Source: CAKZNE01 sp964485405 (GTDB lineage Bacteria > Bacteroidota > Bacteroidia > Flavobacteriales > Schleiferiaceae). Taken from it: a stretch of DNA of 64,000 bases. Location of the stretch: the NCBI GenBank assembly GCA_964485405.1, contig CAZAJG010000020.1:3411-67410 (forward strand), in the 5' to 3' direction. A program made the position numbers and the translations under genes. This document shows positions 16,890-25,697 of this stretch, one piece after another (positions within the stretch are counted from its first letter, which is position 1; the number at the start of each line of letters is the position of its first letter). Under the pieces are notes generated by a model. The model worked only from the letters and a program-made list of their open reading frames with translations. It ran no database searches and was not told the origin of the DNA.

Positions 16890-17086
16890 GGAATACATTG
16901 AAAGTGCAGCGTGCCAAAAAAAACATCACCCAGCAAAAGCTAGCAGAACTTATAGGAGTAAGTAGGCAAACCATTAATGCGATGGAGTTGGGTAAATACG
17001 TTCCCTCTACCGTATTGGCTTTAAAGCTCGCTCAGGTTTTTGAAGAAAAAGTAGAAGATATTTTTGAACTGGAAGATGGAGAATAA
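16886..17086 (+). CDS. Small XRE-family helix-turn-helix regulator
   Basis: 66 residues from the ATG at 16886, which overlaps the preceding stop by four bases; an upstream in-frame ATG at 16853 lies inside the membrane-protein gene and is less likely. The whole protein is one Cro/CI-type domain: TQQKLAELIGVSRQTINAME is the helix-turn-helix with recognition helix SRQTINAME, followed by KYVPSTVLALKLAQVFEEKVEDIF. This short form, with the ending VEDIF.L, resembles the YgzD/YozG-type regulators. It probably binds the inverted repeats at 16327-16353 upstream of its operon. Confidence 0.93.
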   Translation: MRNTLKVQRAKKNITQQKLAELIGVSRQTINAMELGKYVPSTVLALKLAQVFEEKVEDIFELEDGE

Positions 17087-17117
17087 AAAAAGCCCCGCTA
17101 TAGGCGGGGCCTTTTTA
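17084..17117. terminator. Bidirectional terminator between XRE gene and metK
   Basis: GCCCCGC (17092-17098) pairs with GCGGGGC (17104-17110) around a five-base loop; A-run before and T-run after, so it can stop transcription from both converging genes. Confidence 0.88.
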
Positions 17118-17136
17118 TTTATATCTGTTCTTCTCA

Positions 17137-18390
17137 CTAAAGAGAGAAAGCTTCTTTTACTTGATCAACATGATCTAATTTTTCCCAGGTAAACAATTCT
17201 ACATCCATAGAAATCTCTTCACCGTTGCTGCTTCTAAAGGTTTTATTCACTGTTTTAGTCTCTCTTCCCATGTGTCCATAAGCTGCAGATTCAGAATACA
17301 TAGGGTTTCTAAGCTTTAAGCGTTGCTCAATCAAACCTGGACGCATATCAAAAATAGCTTTGATTTTTTCTGCAATCTCACCATCCGTCATATTCACTTT
17401 AGCACTTCCGTAAGTATCTACAAAAATACCCATCGGTTCAACTACGCCAATGGCATAAGATACCTGTACTAACATTTGATCCGCTACACCAGCTGCCACC
17501 ATGTTTTTAGCAATATGGCGAGTAGCATAGGCTGCAGATCTATCTACTTTACTTGGGTCTTTTCCAGAAAATGCGCCACCTCCGTGCGCTCCTTTACCTC
17601 CGTAAGTATCAACTATTATTTTACGTCCGGTTAAACCTGCATCACCATGAGGACCACCAATAACAAATTTACCGGTTGGGTTAATATGGTATTTAATGGT
17701 GCCATCGAAAAGCTTTTGCAATTCTGGTTTTAACTTCGCTTTTACTCTAGGAATAAGCAGGTTCTTAATATCAGACTCAATCTTACCAGCCATAGTGGCG
17801 TCATCTCCAAAATCATCGTGCTGAGTAGAAACTACAATATCTGTAATCTTTTCAGGTACATGCTCGTCTGAGTATTGAATGGTAACTTGAGACTTGGCAT
17901 CTGGACGTAAATAAGGAATATCTCTTCCCTCTCTACGCATAGCGGCTAATTCAATTAAGATTTTATGGCTTAAATCCAGTGCCAAAGGCATGTAGTTATC
18001 CGTTTCATTGGTGGCGTAGCCAAACATCATTCCTTGGTCTCCCGCACCTTGTTCCTCTGGGTTCCCTCTATCTACTCCTCTATTAATATCTGGAGATTGC
18101 TCATGTAAAGCGGATAAAATACCACAACTATCAGCGTCAAACATATATTCACTCTTATCGTAACCAATTTTTTTGATTACATCTCGCGCCACTGTTTGCA
18201 CATCAACATAAGCTTGTGATTTAATTTCCCCCGCCAAAACTACTTGTCCGGTAGTTACTAAAGTTTCACATGCTACTTTAGAGTCTTTGTCAAAAGCCAA
18301 AAAATTGTCGATGATCGCATCCGAAATTTGATCCGAAATTTTATCTGGATGTCCCTCAGAAACAGATTCTGAGGTAAATAAATAAGCCAT
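17137..18390 (-). CDS. metK: S-adenosylmethionine synthetase
   Basis: 417 residues. It forms SAM from methionine and ATP. Signature stretches are SEGHPDKISDQISDAIID (N-terminal, ATP and metal ligands), GAGDQGMMFGYATNET (about 114-129) and the glycine-rich GGGAFSGKDPSKVDRSAAY, all intact. The length is slightly above the 380-400 of many bacteria and normal for Bacteroidota. It is transcribed away from the metH genes; the 506-base gap between them holds a SAM riboswitch pointing to metH, not metK. No riboswitch is seen before metK itself. Confidence 0.98.
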   Translation of the reverse strand: MAYLFTSESVSEGHPDKISDQISDAIIDNFLAFDKDSKVACETLVTTGQVVLAGEIKSQAYVDVQTVARDVIKKIGYDKSEYMFDADSCGILSALHEQSPDINRGVDRGNPEEQGAGDQGMMFGYATNETDNYMPLALDLSHKILIELAAMRREGRDIPYLRPDAKSQVTIQYSDEHVPEKITDIVVSTQHDDFGDDATMAGKIESDIKNLLIPRVKAKLKPELQKLFDGTIKYHINPTGKFVIGGPHGDAGLTGRKIIVDTYGGKGAHGGGAFSGKDPSKVDRSAAYATRHIAKNMVAAGVADQMLVQVSYAIGVVEPMGIFVDTYGSAKVNMTDGEIAEKIKAIFDMRPGLIEQRLKLRNPMYSESAAYGHMGRETKTVNKTFRSSNGEEISMDVELFTWEKLDHVDQVKEAFSL

Positions 18391-18683
18391 ATTACTTGTT
18401 TGTTATAACCTTCAAATGTTAGCAGAAATATGACCAGATTGCGGTAAAGAATGCTGCTTTAGCATTTTTTAAAGTGGTTGCAATCAGTCAAATTATTCCA
18501 CAGAATTGGCAAATGTAAAATAAAATACGACTCTACTTTAACCCACTTGCTAAAAGCTTTAGTAAATGAACATGGTTTAGCTCTTAATGGTATGTAGATG
18601 TATTATGAATAGCTGATTTAAAGTCCTTTGGGAAAAGTTAAACTATAAATCATCTATTTCTATTAGCGAATAGTAAGTTAAAT
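18391..18683. other. Upstream part of the metK-metH intergenic region
   Basis: About 290 AT-rich bases between the metK start and the metH promoter. No open reading frame of note, no RNA gene and no clear terminator. CAAATGTT at 18412-18419 is only a near match to a minus-strand -7 box for metK. Confidence 0.5.
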
Positions 18684-18714
18684 TTTGAAGATTAAAAAAA
18701 ATGGACTTTATTTG
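18684..18714 (+). promoter_or_regulatory. Promoter of the metH-metF operon
   Basis: TTTG at 18684-18687, a 19-base spacer, and TTTATTTG at 18707-18714 (one change from TAnnTTTG). The predicted start, near 18720, coincides with the first base of the riboswitch P1 stem, which supports the call. Confidence 0.6.
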
Positions 18715-18718
18715 TTTC

Positions 18719-18833
18719 AACTTATAAAGAAAGACTGAGGGAATGGGCCCGATGACGTCTTAGCAACCCCGACAGGCTGGGTGCTACTTCCCACTTTGTT
18801 TAGTTTCACTAAACAAAGAAAGATGAGGTAAGT
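18719..18833 (+). ncRNA. SAM riboswitch (S-box, SAM-I type)
   Basis: The core contains GAGGGAATGGGCCCGATGA and TTAGCAACCCCGACAGG, a close match to the S-box consensus of GAGGGA-TGGCCCGATGA-GCAACC. The outer P1 helix is AACTTAT (18719-18725) with GGTAAGT (18827-18833). A perfect 10-base-pair hairpin, CTTTGTTTAG/CTAAACAAAG (18794-18818, TTTCA loop), precedes the closing AAAGATGAGG. It should sense SAM and lower expression of the metH genes when SAM is plentiful. No terminator with a T tract follows, so control of translation is more likely than attenuation. Between its 3' end and the metH ATG are 63 bases. Confidence 0.88.
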
Positions 18834-18896
18834 CAATGGTACTTTATTCTCCCCTTAATCAGGCTTTCGTATAAGTTTTAACCTAAAAGAGTTAAA

Positions 18897-19913
18897 ATGA
18901 ATAACTATTCTATTACAGAAGAGGCGAGAAAGCGGATATTGGTTTTAGACGGTGCTATGGGCACCATGATTCAGGAACACAAACTTCAGGAGGAAGACTA
19001 TAGAGGTGACCGCTTTAAAGATTTTCATGTAGACCTTAAAGGGAATAACGATCTACTTAGTTTAACCCAGCCACATATTATAAAAGAGATTCATGCTAAG
19101 TATCTAGAGGCAGGAGCAGATATTGTTGAAACCAATACATTCAACTCCAATGCTGTTTCTATGGCGGATTATGAGATGGAGGAATACGTTTATGAGATTA
19201 ACCATGAAGCCGCCAAACTGGCTAAGGAGGTATGTGAAGAAATTACACGGAAAAACCCAGCTAAACCAAGATTTGTAGCGGGTTCTATAGGACCAACTAC
19301 TAAAACTGCGAGTTTATCTCCAGATGTAAATAACCCAGGCTATAGAGCTATTGATTTTGATACATTAATGCATTGCTACAAGGAGCAAACAGAAGCTTTA
19401 ATGGATGGAGGCGCAGATCTTTTATTGGTAGAGACTGTATTTGATACATTAAATGCGAAAGCAGCGCTCTTTGCTATTATGGAAGTATTTGAGGAAAGAG
19501 GAAAAGAATTACCCATAATGGTTTCAGGAACCATAACCGATGCAAGCGGGAGAACACTCTCCGGACAAACAGCAGAAGCCTTTTTAGTTAGTATTTCTCA
19601 TGCTCCTTTATTTTCTGTGGGTTTGAATTGCGCTTTAGGAGCAGATCAATTAAGACCATACGTTCAAACGATAGCCAGAAATACGGATTTTCATGTTAGC
19701 GCGCATCCCAATGCAGGTTTGCCCAATGCTTTTGGGGAGTATGACCAAACAGCTGAAGAGATGGAAAGTTTAATTAAGGAATATTTGGATTTGAACTTGG
19801 TGAATGTAATAGGAGGGTGTTGTGGTACCACACCCAAGCATATTAAATCCATTGCAGATTTAGCGGCCAAGTACGAGCCCAGAAAGATTAACTCAACGAA
19901 AGAGGTTGTTTAG
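18897..19913 (+). CDS. metH: Methionine synthase, homocysteine-binding module (split MetH)
   Basis: 338 residues corresponding to the N-terminal homocysteine methyltransferase barrel of cobalamin-dependent MetH. The zinc ligands are present: GLNCA with C245 and GGCCGT with C308 and C309. The start LDGAMGTMIQ is the conserved first strand. In most bacteria this is fused to the folate, cobalamin and activation modules; here the rest is the next gene, as in other Bacteroidota, so the two products must act as a complex. First gene of the riboswitch-controlled operon; 34 bases separate it from the second. Confidence 0.95.
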   Translation: MNNYSITEEARKRILVLDGAMGTMIQEHKLQEEDYRGDRFKDFHVDLKGNNDLLSLTQPHIIKEIHAKYLEAGADIVETNTFNSNAVSMADYEMEEYVYEINHEAAKLAKEVCEEITRKNPAKPRFVAGSIGPTTKTASLSPDVNNPGYRAIDFDTLMHCYKEQTEALMDGGADLLLVETVFDTLNAKAALFAIMEVFEERGKELPIMVSGTITDASGRTLSGQTAEAFLVSISHAPLFSVGLNCALGADQLRPYVQTIARNTDFHVSAHPNAGLPNAFGEYDQTAEEMESLIKEYLDLNLVNVIGGCCGTTPKHIKSIADLAAKYEPRKINSTKEVV

Positions 19914-19947
19914 ATTTTTAGTTTAACAAGCATTGAACAATTTCGAT

Positions 19948-22596
19948 ATGAAATTAAGTGGTTTAGAAGCCTTACACATTACCCCGCAAAGCAACTTCAT
20001 CAATGTAGGGGAGAGAACCAATGTTACCGGTTCAAGAAAGTTTTTGCGGCTGATAAAAGAGGATAAATACGATGAAGCGCTGGATGTAGCTCGAGATCAG
20101 GTAGAAGGTGGAGCGCAAATCATTGATGTAAACATGGATGAGGGTATGCTAGATGGCGTAGACGCCATGGTTACCTTTTTAAATTTAATAGCATCAGAGC
20201 CTGATATTTCCAGAGTGCCTATCATGATCGATTCATCCAAATGGGAGATCATCGAAGCTGGACTTAAATGTGTGCAGGGAAAAGCCATAGTAAACTCCAT
20301 CAGTTTAAAAGGCGGTGAAGAAGAATTCTTAAATCAAGCCAAACGAATAAAAAAATACGGTGCAGCCGTTATTGTAATGGCTTTTGATGAAGTAGGGCAA
20401 GCAGATAGTTACGAAAGACGAGTAGAAATTTGCGAACGCTCTTATCGCCTATTAACGGAGAAGATAAACTTTAACAGAACGGATATTATTTTCGATCCCA
20501 ATATTTTCCCAGTAGCTACTGGGATTGAAGAACATCGAAAAAATGCCTTAGACTTTTTTAATGCTACGCAATGGATTAAGGAAAATCTACCGGGAGCGAA
20601 AGTAAGTGGAGGAGTGAGTAATGTTTCCTTCAGCTTTAGAGGCAATCAGTCGGTAAGAGAAGCCATGCATTCCTCCTTTTTATACCATGGCGTAAAGCAC
20701 GGAATGGATATGGGAATTGTAAACCCGTCCATGTTAGAGGTGTATGAGGAAATTCCAAAAGATTTACTGGAAAGGGTAGAAGACGTACTCCTAGATAGAA
20801 GGGATGATGCCACGGAGCGATTGCTGGAGTTTGCAGAGAGTTTTGTGGGAGAACAAAAAACTAGAGAAAAGGACCTCAGTTGGCGCGAAGAGAAAGTTTC
20901 CAAGCGAATTGAACACGCTCTGGTTAAAGGTATAACCGATTACATAGAAGAAGATGCAGAAGAAGCCCGCTCAAGCAGTGCCAAAACCTTAGAGGTAATT
21001 GAAGGCCCTTTAATGGATGGTATGAACGTAGTTGGAGATTTATTTGGAGCGGGTAAGATGTTTCTACCCCAAGTGGTAAAATCAGCTAGAGTGATGAAAA
21101 AGGCAGTGGCCTACCTCACACCCTTTATTGAAGAGGAAAAGAAAGAACAGGGAGGAACTCAAAAGAAAAAGGGGAAAATTTTGATGGCTACCGTTAAGGG
21201 AGATGTACATGATATTGGTAAAAATATTGTAGGCGTAGTATTGGCGTGCAACAATTTTGATATTCTGGATTTAGGGGTAATGGTACCGCTGGAGAAAATC
21301 GTACAAAAAGCAATAGAGGAGGACGTAGATGTAATTGGGTTAAGTGGATTGATTACGCCTTCGCTGGATGAAATGATTTATGTAGCTCAAGAGTTAGAAC
21401 GTCAAAAGCTAAACATACCATTGATGATTGGTGGAGCTACTACTTCTAGAGCACATACTGCGGTTAAAATTTACCCCGAATACTCAGGTATAGCGGTACA
21501 CGTAAACGATGCCAGTAGAAGTGTGCCTATAGCACAAACATTAGTGACTAAAACTGCTCAAAAAGACTTTAAAGAAAATTTAAGCACAGAGTACACCAAA
21601 CTCAGAGATGGCTACCTTAAAAAGAGTTCCAGCAAAACGTATTTAAGCTTAGAACAAGCTCAAAACAACAAATTGAATTTAAGTTTTGATTCCCATCGTA
21701 TTAAGAAACCTAACTTTTTAGGAGTTAAAACAGTAGAGGTAGAACTCAAAGAACTTGTGCCATACATTGATTGGACACCTTTTTTCATGACATGGGAGCT
21801 GCACGGCAAATTTCCTAGGCTGCTGGAGGATGAAGTAGTGGGCAAAGAAGCCAAAGCGCTTTATGAAGATGCACAAGCCATGTTAAATGAATTGGTAGAA
21901 TACAAGCCTTTAACAGCCAAAGGCGTATTTGGTATTTTTCAAGCCAATAGCGTACAAGACGATATAGAGTTTATTCATAATAGCGAAAGTGAACGTTTCC
22001 TCTCTTTGCGTCAGCAGAGTAAAAAGGCCAAGGGCGCACCAAACATGGCTTTGAGTGATTTTATATCTCCTAAGGAAAATGAAACACCCGATTATATAGG
22101 ATGCTTTGCCGTTACTGCCGGTTTGGGAATAGAGACTCTAGTGGCTGAATATGAAGCAGATCATGATGATTATAAGTCTATTATGGTAAAAGCGCTGGCC
22201 GATCGTTTGGCGGAGGCTTTTGCAGAAAAACTGCATCAGGATGTACGAACAGAGCATTGGGGGTATTCAAAGAACGAAACTTTGAGCAATGTTGAGCTGA
22301 TAAAAGAAGCGTATCAAGGTATTCGCCCTGCTCCCGGATATCCCGCTTGCCCGGATCACCTAGAAAAACAGACCATTTTTAAAGTGCTTGAACCCGAAAA
22401 AATAGGAATGCAGCTTACGGAGAGTTTAGCCATGTACCCAGCAGCTTCAGTATCTGGTTACTATTTAGCACATCCGGATAGTAAATACTTTGGTTTAGGA
22501 AAAATAGGAAAAGACCAAATGCAGGATTATGCAAAAAGAAGAGGGATAAGCGAAAAGGATGCGGAAAAATGGCTTAGGCCAAGTTTAAACTATTAA
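19948..22596 (+). CDS. metH: Methionine synthase, folate/cobalamin/activation modules (split MetH)
   Basis: 882 residues from ATG 19948 (a TTG at 19933 is possible). Order of modules: pterin-binding barrel with INVGERTNVTGSRKF (about 17-31) and VNMDEG; four-helix cap; cobalamin-binding Rossmann module with DVHDIG, where H421 is the lower axial cobalt ligand, and GGATTSRAHTAVKI; then the SAM-dependent activation module with RPAPGYPACPDH and YPAASVSGYY. The chain transfers the methyl group of methyltetrahydrofolate via cobalamin to homocysteine bound by the separate partner protein. The final cap and catalytic motifs look intact. metF follows nine bases later. Confidence 0.96.
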   Translation: MKLSGLEALHITPQSNFINVGERTNVTGSRKFLRLIKEDKYDEALDVARDQVEGGAQIIDVNMDEGMLDGVDAMVTFLNLIASEPDISRVPIMIDSSKWEIIEAGLKCVQGKAIVNSISLKGGEEEFLNQAKRIKKYGAAVIVMAFDEVGQADSYERRVEICERSYRLLTEKINFNRTDIIFDPNIFPVATGIEEHRKNALDFFNATQWIKENLPGAKVSGGVSNVSFSFRGNQSVREAMHSSFLYHGVKHGMDMGIVNPSMLEVYEEIPKDLLERVEDVLLDRRDDATERLLEFAESFVGEQKTREKDLSWREEKVSKRIEHALVKGITDYIEEDAEEARSSSAKTLEVIEGPLMDGMNVVGDLFGAGKMFLPQVVKSARVMKKAVAYLTPFIEEEKKEQGGTQKKKGKILMATVKGDVHDIGKNIVGVVLACNNFDILDLGVMVPLEKIVQKAIEEDVDVIGLSGLITPSLDEMIYVAQELERQKLNIPLMIGGATTSRAHTAVKIYPEYSGIAVHVNDASRSVPIAQTLVTKTAQKDFKENLSTEYTKLRDGYLKKSSSKTYLSLEQAQNNKLNLSFDSHRIKKPNFLGVKTVEVELKELVPYIDWTPFFMTWELHGKFPRLLEDEVVGKEAKALYEDAQAMLNELVEYKPLTAKGVFGIFQANSVQDDIEFIHNSESERFLSLRQQSKKAKGAPNMALSDFISPKENETPDYIGCFAVTAGLGIETLVAEYEADHDDYKSIMVKALADRLAEAFAEKLHQDVRTEHWGYSKNETLSNVELIKEAYQGIRPAPGYPACPDHLEKQTIFKVLEPEKIGMQLTESLAMYPAASVSGYYLAHPDSKYFGLGKIGKDQMQDYAKRRGISEKDAEKWLRPSLNY

Positions 22597-22605
22597 GATT
22601 TTAAG

Positions 22606-23559
22606 ATGAAAGTAATTGATCATATCAACAACGCAAAAGAAACTATATTCTCTTTTGAGATTTTACCCCCTTTAAAAGGACAAAACATACAGAGCATTTA
22701 CGATAATATGGATCCTTTAATGGAATTTAAAGCTCCTTTTGTAAATGTTACCTACCATAGAGAAGAAGTGGTGTACAAGCGTCTAGATAATGGTTTGCTT
22801 AAGCAAAAAGTAATTAAAAAACGCCCTGGTACCGTTGGGATTTGTGCAGCAATTCAAAACAAGTATAAGATTGATGCGGTACCTCATATTCTTTGCGGAG
22901 GTTTTACCAAAGAGGATACTGAAAATGCTTTGATCGATTTAGACTTTTTGGATATTGAAAATGTACTAGCTCTAAGAGGAGACTCTGTAAAAGGAGAAAC
23001 GTATTTTGTTCCAGAGCAAGATGGTCATCAGTATGCTAGCCAGCTGGTGGAGCATGTAAAGAACATGAACAACGGACATTATTTAGATGATGAATTGCAA
23101 AACAATACACCCACTAATTTTTGTATAGGCGTAGCAGGTTATCCCGAAAAACACTTTGAAGCTCCCAGCTTAAATCAAGATATTGAACATCTAAAAAAGA
23201 AAATTGAGGCAGGCGCGGAGTATATTGTAACTCAACTCTTTTTTGATAATGCAAAGTATTTTGAATATGTAGAGAAATGCCGAAAGGAAGGAATCACAGT
23301 TCCCATACTGCCGGGTATAAAGCCCATTGCTACGAAACGTCAATTAAGTGTATTACCCCATCGTTTTCATGTGGATTTACCAGATGATTTGATCAAATCC
23401 GTGGTCAGCTGTAAGGATAACAAAGAAGTAAGACAAGTGGGGGTAGAATGGGCAATTCAGCAATGTAAAGAGCTAAAACAAGCTGGTGTGCCGGTTATTC
23501 ATTTTTATTCTATGGGTAAAGTGGATAACATTCAAAAAGTGGCGGAAGCCGTTTTTTAG
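22606..23559 (+). CDS. metF: Methylenetetrahydrofolate reductase
   Basis: 317 residues. It reduces 5,10-methylenetetrahydrofolate to the 5-methyl form that MetH uses, with FAD as cofactor. Visible motifs are FSFEILPP near the start (catalytic Glu), NVTYHREE, VLALRGD around 124-130, and QLFFDNAKYFEYVEKCRKEG. A stretch YLDDELQNNTPTNFCIGVAGYPEKH matches the folate/FAD-binding region. It is the last gene of the metH operon, nine bases after the previous stop and before a strong terminator, so it should share the SAM riboswitch. Confidence 0.96.
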   Translation: MKVIDHINNAKETIFSFEILPPLKGQNIQSIYDNMDPLMEFKAPFVNVTYHREEVVYKRLDNGLLKQKVIKKRPGTVGICAAIQNKYKIDAVPHILCGGFTKEDTENALIDLDFLDIENVLALRGDSVKGETYFVPEQDGHQYASQLVEHVKNMNNGHYLDDELQNNTPTNFCIGVAGYPEKHFEAPSLNQDIEHLKKKIEAGAEYIVTQLFFDNAKYFEYVEKCRKEGITVPILPGIKPIATKRQLSVLPHRFHVDLPDDLIKSVVSCKDNKEVRQVGVEWAIQQCKELKQAGVPVIHFYSMGKVDNIQKVAEAVF

Positions 23560-23602
23560 ATGGCGTCAGAAAACTAAAAAGGAGCATGTATACTCCTAAA
23601 TG

Positions 23603-23630
23603 AAAAAGGCTCGAATATTCGAGCCTTTTT
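23603..23630. terminator. Bidirectional terminator between metF and the first LruC gene
   Basis: A perfect inverted repeat: AAAAAGGCTCGAA (23603-23615) and TTCGAGCCTTTTT (23618-23630), with T-runs on both strands. Confidence 0.92.
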
Positions 23631-23651
23631 TTTATGAAATGTATTGAATCC

Positions 23652-25376
23652 TTATTGGAAGATGTTTCCAATTATTGAGTTATCCAACCAATCTGTATTT
23701 AACGTTCCATTGGACTCAGCCCAAGATTGGAAGTTAGGATAAGCTACTACTATGTCTACTTTTTCAATAGGGTGGTCAAAATCTTTACCAGCAGTTACAA
23801 TCTCTAATGCCCAAGGCAGTCCATTCGCTGTGTTATAAGTTCCACTCACATCATCGATTGATCCATTCAAGCTCACATCTGCAGCACTAGTTCCACTAAA
23901 CCCGTCTAAATGTACTTCGTTTCCTCTAACACCGGTTCTATAAATGTAGGTGTCGGGGATAATAGCTTGGCTACCTGCATTTGAGTTAAAAGTTACCGTA
24001 AAGGTAAATTCATCAGCTGGAGCGCTTGGTCCATCACCATTGTTTTGATAATACACACTCTGAGCAGTATATACATCGTCAAATACAATAATACCATTCG
24101 TAACATTAGGGTCTAAAGAAGCATTTCCACTTACACTAGAAATGATGCTTTGACTCAAGAAGTTCTTATTTGCATCTGTAAATACAATAGCCAATCCGTT
24201 TGAAAAACCAGAACCTACCGCATCTAGAGAAATGGTGAAAGTGGCATCTACTTTATTGTTGTTGGCATCCAAACCATAAACTACGTTGTTTGAAACAACC
24301 ATATCGTTAAAGTCAAAATCTCCTTTTGCAGGCCATAAATCCTCAAAAGCTAGTGTTTGATATCCGCTAGATGGGAAATATGAAGAATAAGCTTTTGAAG
24401 CGTCATTCGGATATTCGTCACTATCATCTGGAACACCATCGTTATCGCTGTCTACTATAGGGTTAATAATATCTAACACTACATTATCTATGTGTCCCTT
24501 TTTCTTTTGTCTAAGCCATAGCTGAACAAAGGCACAGTTTGCAGGTGTAGTTGATGATAAAGAAGCTACACCACTACTCTCGCTGAAAAGAGCATATCCT
24601 AAGTGATTGCCATTCGCATCAAAGTAATCTGCATAACCAGATACTCTGCTGCTGTTACCGCTGTATTCAAAAGAAGCCGTAAAATTGGCGTTTGCTGGAG
24701 AAGACACAGACTGAACAAGTAGGAACCAATCGTCATTATCCTTAGACTTGTAAACTTGGCTTCCACCAGAATTTTTTAATTCTCCGTCATTATTCCCTTC
24801 GTACCATTTTCCAACAGGTCTTAAATCATCGTAGTCGTCATCATCAAAACCTAAATCAGAATCGGTAATACCTTCAAAATCTCCTGCTATTAGTAGGTTT
24901 GCCATGGCTTTACGTGCAAATCGCTTACCTTTTTTTCCAGAATTAAAAAAGGTGCTATCTCTTTCAAGATCCCTGTCTTCCTGGCCAACAGTAAGAACAA
25001 TACTGCTGTTTTGATCAACTACAACGGATTCTCCCGTATTGGGGAATACTACAGAAAGCTCAGCGTTATTCTGAGGAATGATGTAGTAAAAATCTGCTTC
25101 ATTGTTGAATATGGTAGCACGATCTACTACATTTTGGTTTCCATCAACCAATGTAATAGGTGCGCCATTTGTAATCATGTTTCCAGGAGCATCCAATGAA
25201 ACATTCAACCGCCCTTTAGTGCTACTACTCCAATTGAATTGGGTAGGTATTACAATATCGTCTAAATCATCTGCTCCAATAGGATTGTTTGCAGGTGTAG
25301 TGGGTGTATAGGTTTCAGTCTTGTCGCACGCGGTAAAAAGTATCCCTGCACAAACAAGGTACATTAACTTTTTCAT
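23652..25376 (-). CDS. LruC-domain lipoprotein, copy 1
   Basis: 574 residues. Signal with lipobox FTAC (about 14-17). A Ser/Thr-rich N-terminal domain shared with the neighbour (FNWSSSTKGRLNVSL) is followed by a middle jelly-roll-like part, then the calcium-binding repeat DSDNDGVPDDSDEYPND (about residues 312-328), and the LruC domain: FEDLWPAKGDFDFNDMV, TISLDAVGSGFSNGLAIVF, EVHLDGFSGTSAAD and GLPWALEIV. LruC is named for a Leptospira lipoprotein and is common in secreted Bacteroidota proteins; no function is established. The next gene upstream, 25698-27416, is a paralogue. Surface lipoprotein is the likeliest location. Confidence 0.88.
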   Translation of the reverse strand: MKKLMYLVCAGILFTACDKTETYTPTTPANNPIGADDLDDIVIPTQFNWSSSTKGRLNVSLDAPGNMITNGAPITLVDGNQNVVDRATIFNNEADFYYIIPQNNAELSVVFPNTGESVVVDQNSSIVLTVGQEDRDLERDSTFFNSGKKGKRFARKAMANLLIAGDFEGITDSDLGFDDDDYDDLRPVGKWYEGNNDGELKNSGGSQVYKSKDNDDWFLLVQSVSSPANANFTASFEYSGNSSRVSGYADYFDANGNHLGYALFSESSGVASLSSTTPANCAFVQLWLRQKKKGHIDNVVLDIINPIVDSDNDGVPDDSDEYPNDASKAYSSYFPSSGYQTLAFEDLWPAKGDFDFNDMVVSNNVVYGLDANNNKVDATFTISLDAVGSGFSNGLAIVFTDANKNFLSQSIISSVSGNASLDPNVTNGIIVFDDVYTAQSVYYQNNGDGPSAPADEFTFTVTFNSNAGSQAIIPDTYIYRTGVRGNEVHLDGFSGTSAADVSLNGSIDDVSGTYNTANGLPWALEIVTAGKDFDHPIEKVDIVVAYPNFQSWAESNGTLNTDWLDNSIIGNIFQ

Positions 25377-25507
25377 GATAGTGGTGTATATAAATCGTTA
25401 CTCAAATAATAGCAAACTTTGTAATGAAAGAAGTAGTCCAAACTTTTTAAATAATACTAACGTTCTGTTTTTGTGTTGTTTACGCATAATTGTTTAAAAA
25501 ACAAATC

Positions 25508-25542
25508 TCCCATTTTGGGACACTATTCTTAAAAAGAATAGT
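25508..25542. promoter_or_regulatory. Two adjacent palindromes upstream of LruC copy 1
   Basis: TCCCA-TTT-TGGGA (25508-25520) is followed directly by ACTATTCTT-AAA-AAGAATAGT (25522-25542, perfect nine-base arms). They lie 130-165 bases upstream of the copy 1 start. A similar TCCCA-A4-TGGA element occurs upstream of copy 2. Confidence 0.4.
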
Positions 25543-25630
25543 AAGCTTCTTCTTACAAATATAAATATAACGATAATCAAACCTCTTATGTTTGAAGTGT
25601 ATAGATAAAATAAGTAAACTCATAGAAATG

Positions 25631-25667
25631 AAAAAAGCTTCGTCATATTGTATATGACGAAGCTTTT
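25631..25667 (-). terminator. Terminator after LruC copy 2
   Basis: AAAAGCTTCGTCATA (25633-25647) pairs with TATGACGAAGCTTTT (25653-25667); on the minus strand the stem is followed by Ts. Confidence 0.88.
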
Positions 25668-25697
25668 GAAGCTATTTTGTTCTTATACTTTTCTCTC

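Larger units (their letters stand above)
25377..25697. other. Intergenic region between the two LruC genes
   Basis: 321 bases without a gene. It holds the terminator for copy 2 (25631-25667), two adjacent palindromes (25508-25542) and presumably the promoter for copy 1, though I see no good TAnnTTTG box on the minus strand. Confidence 0.6.
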
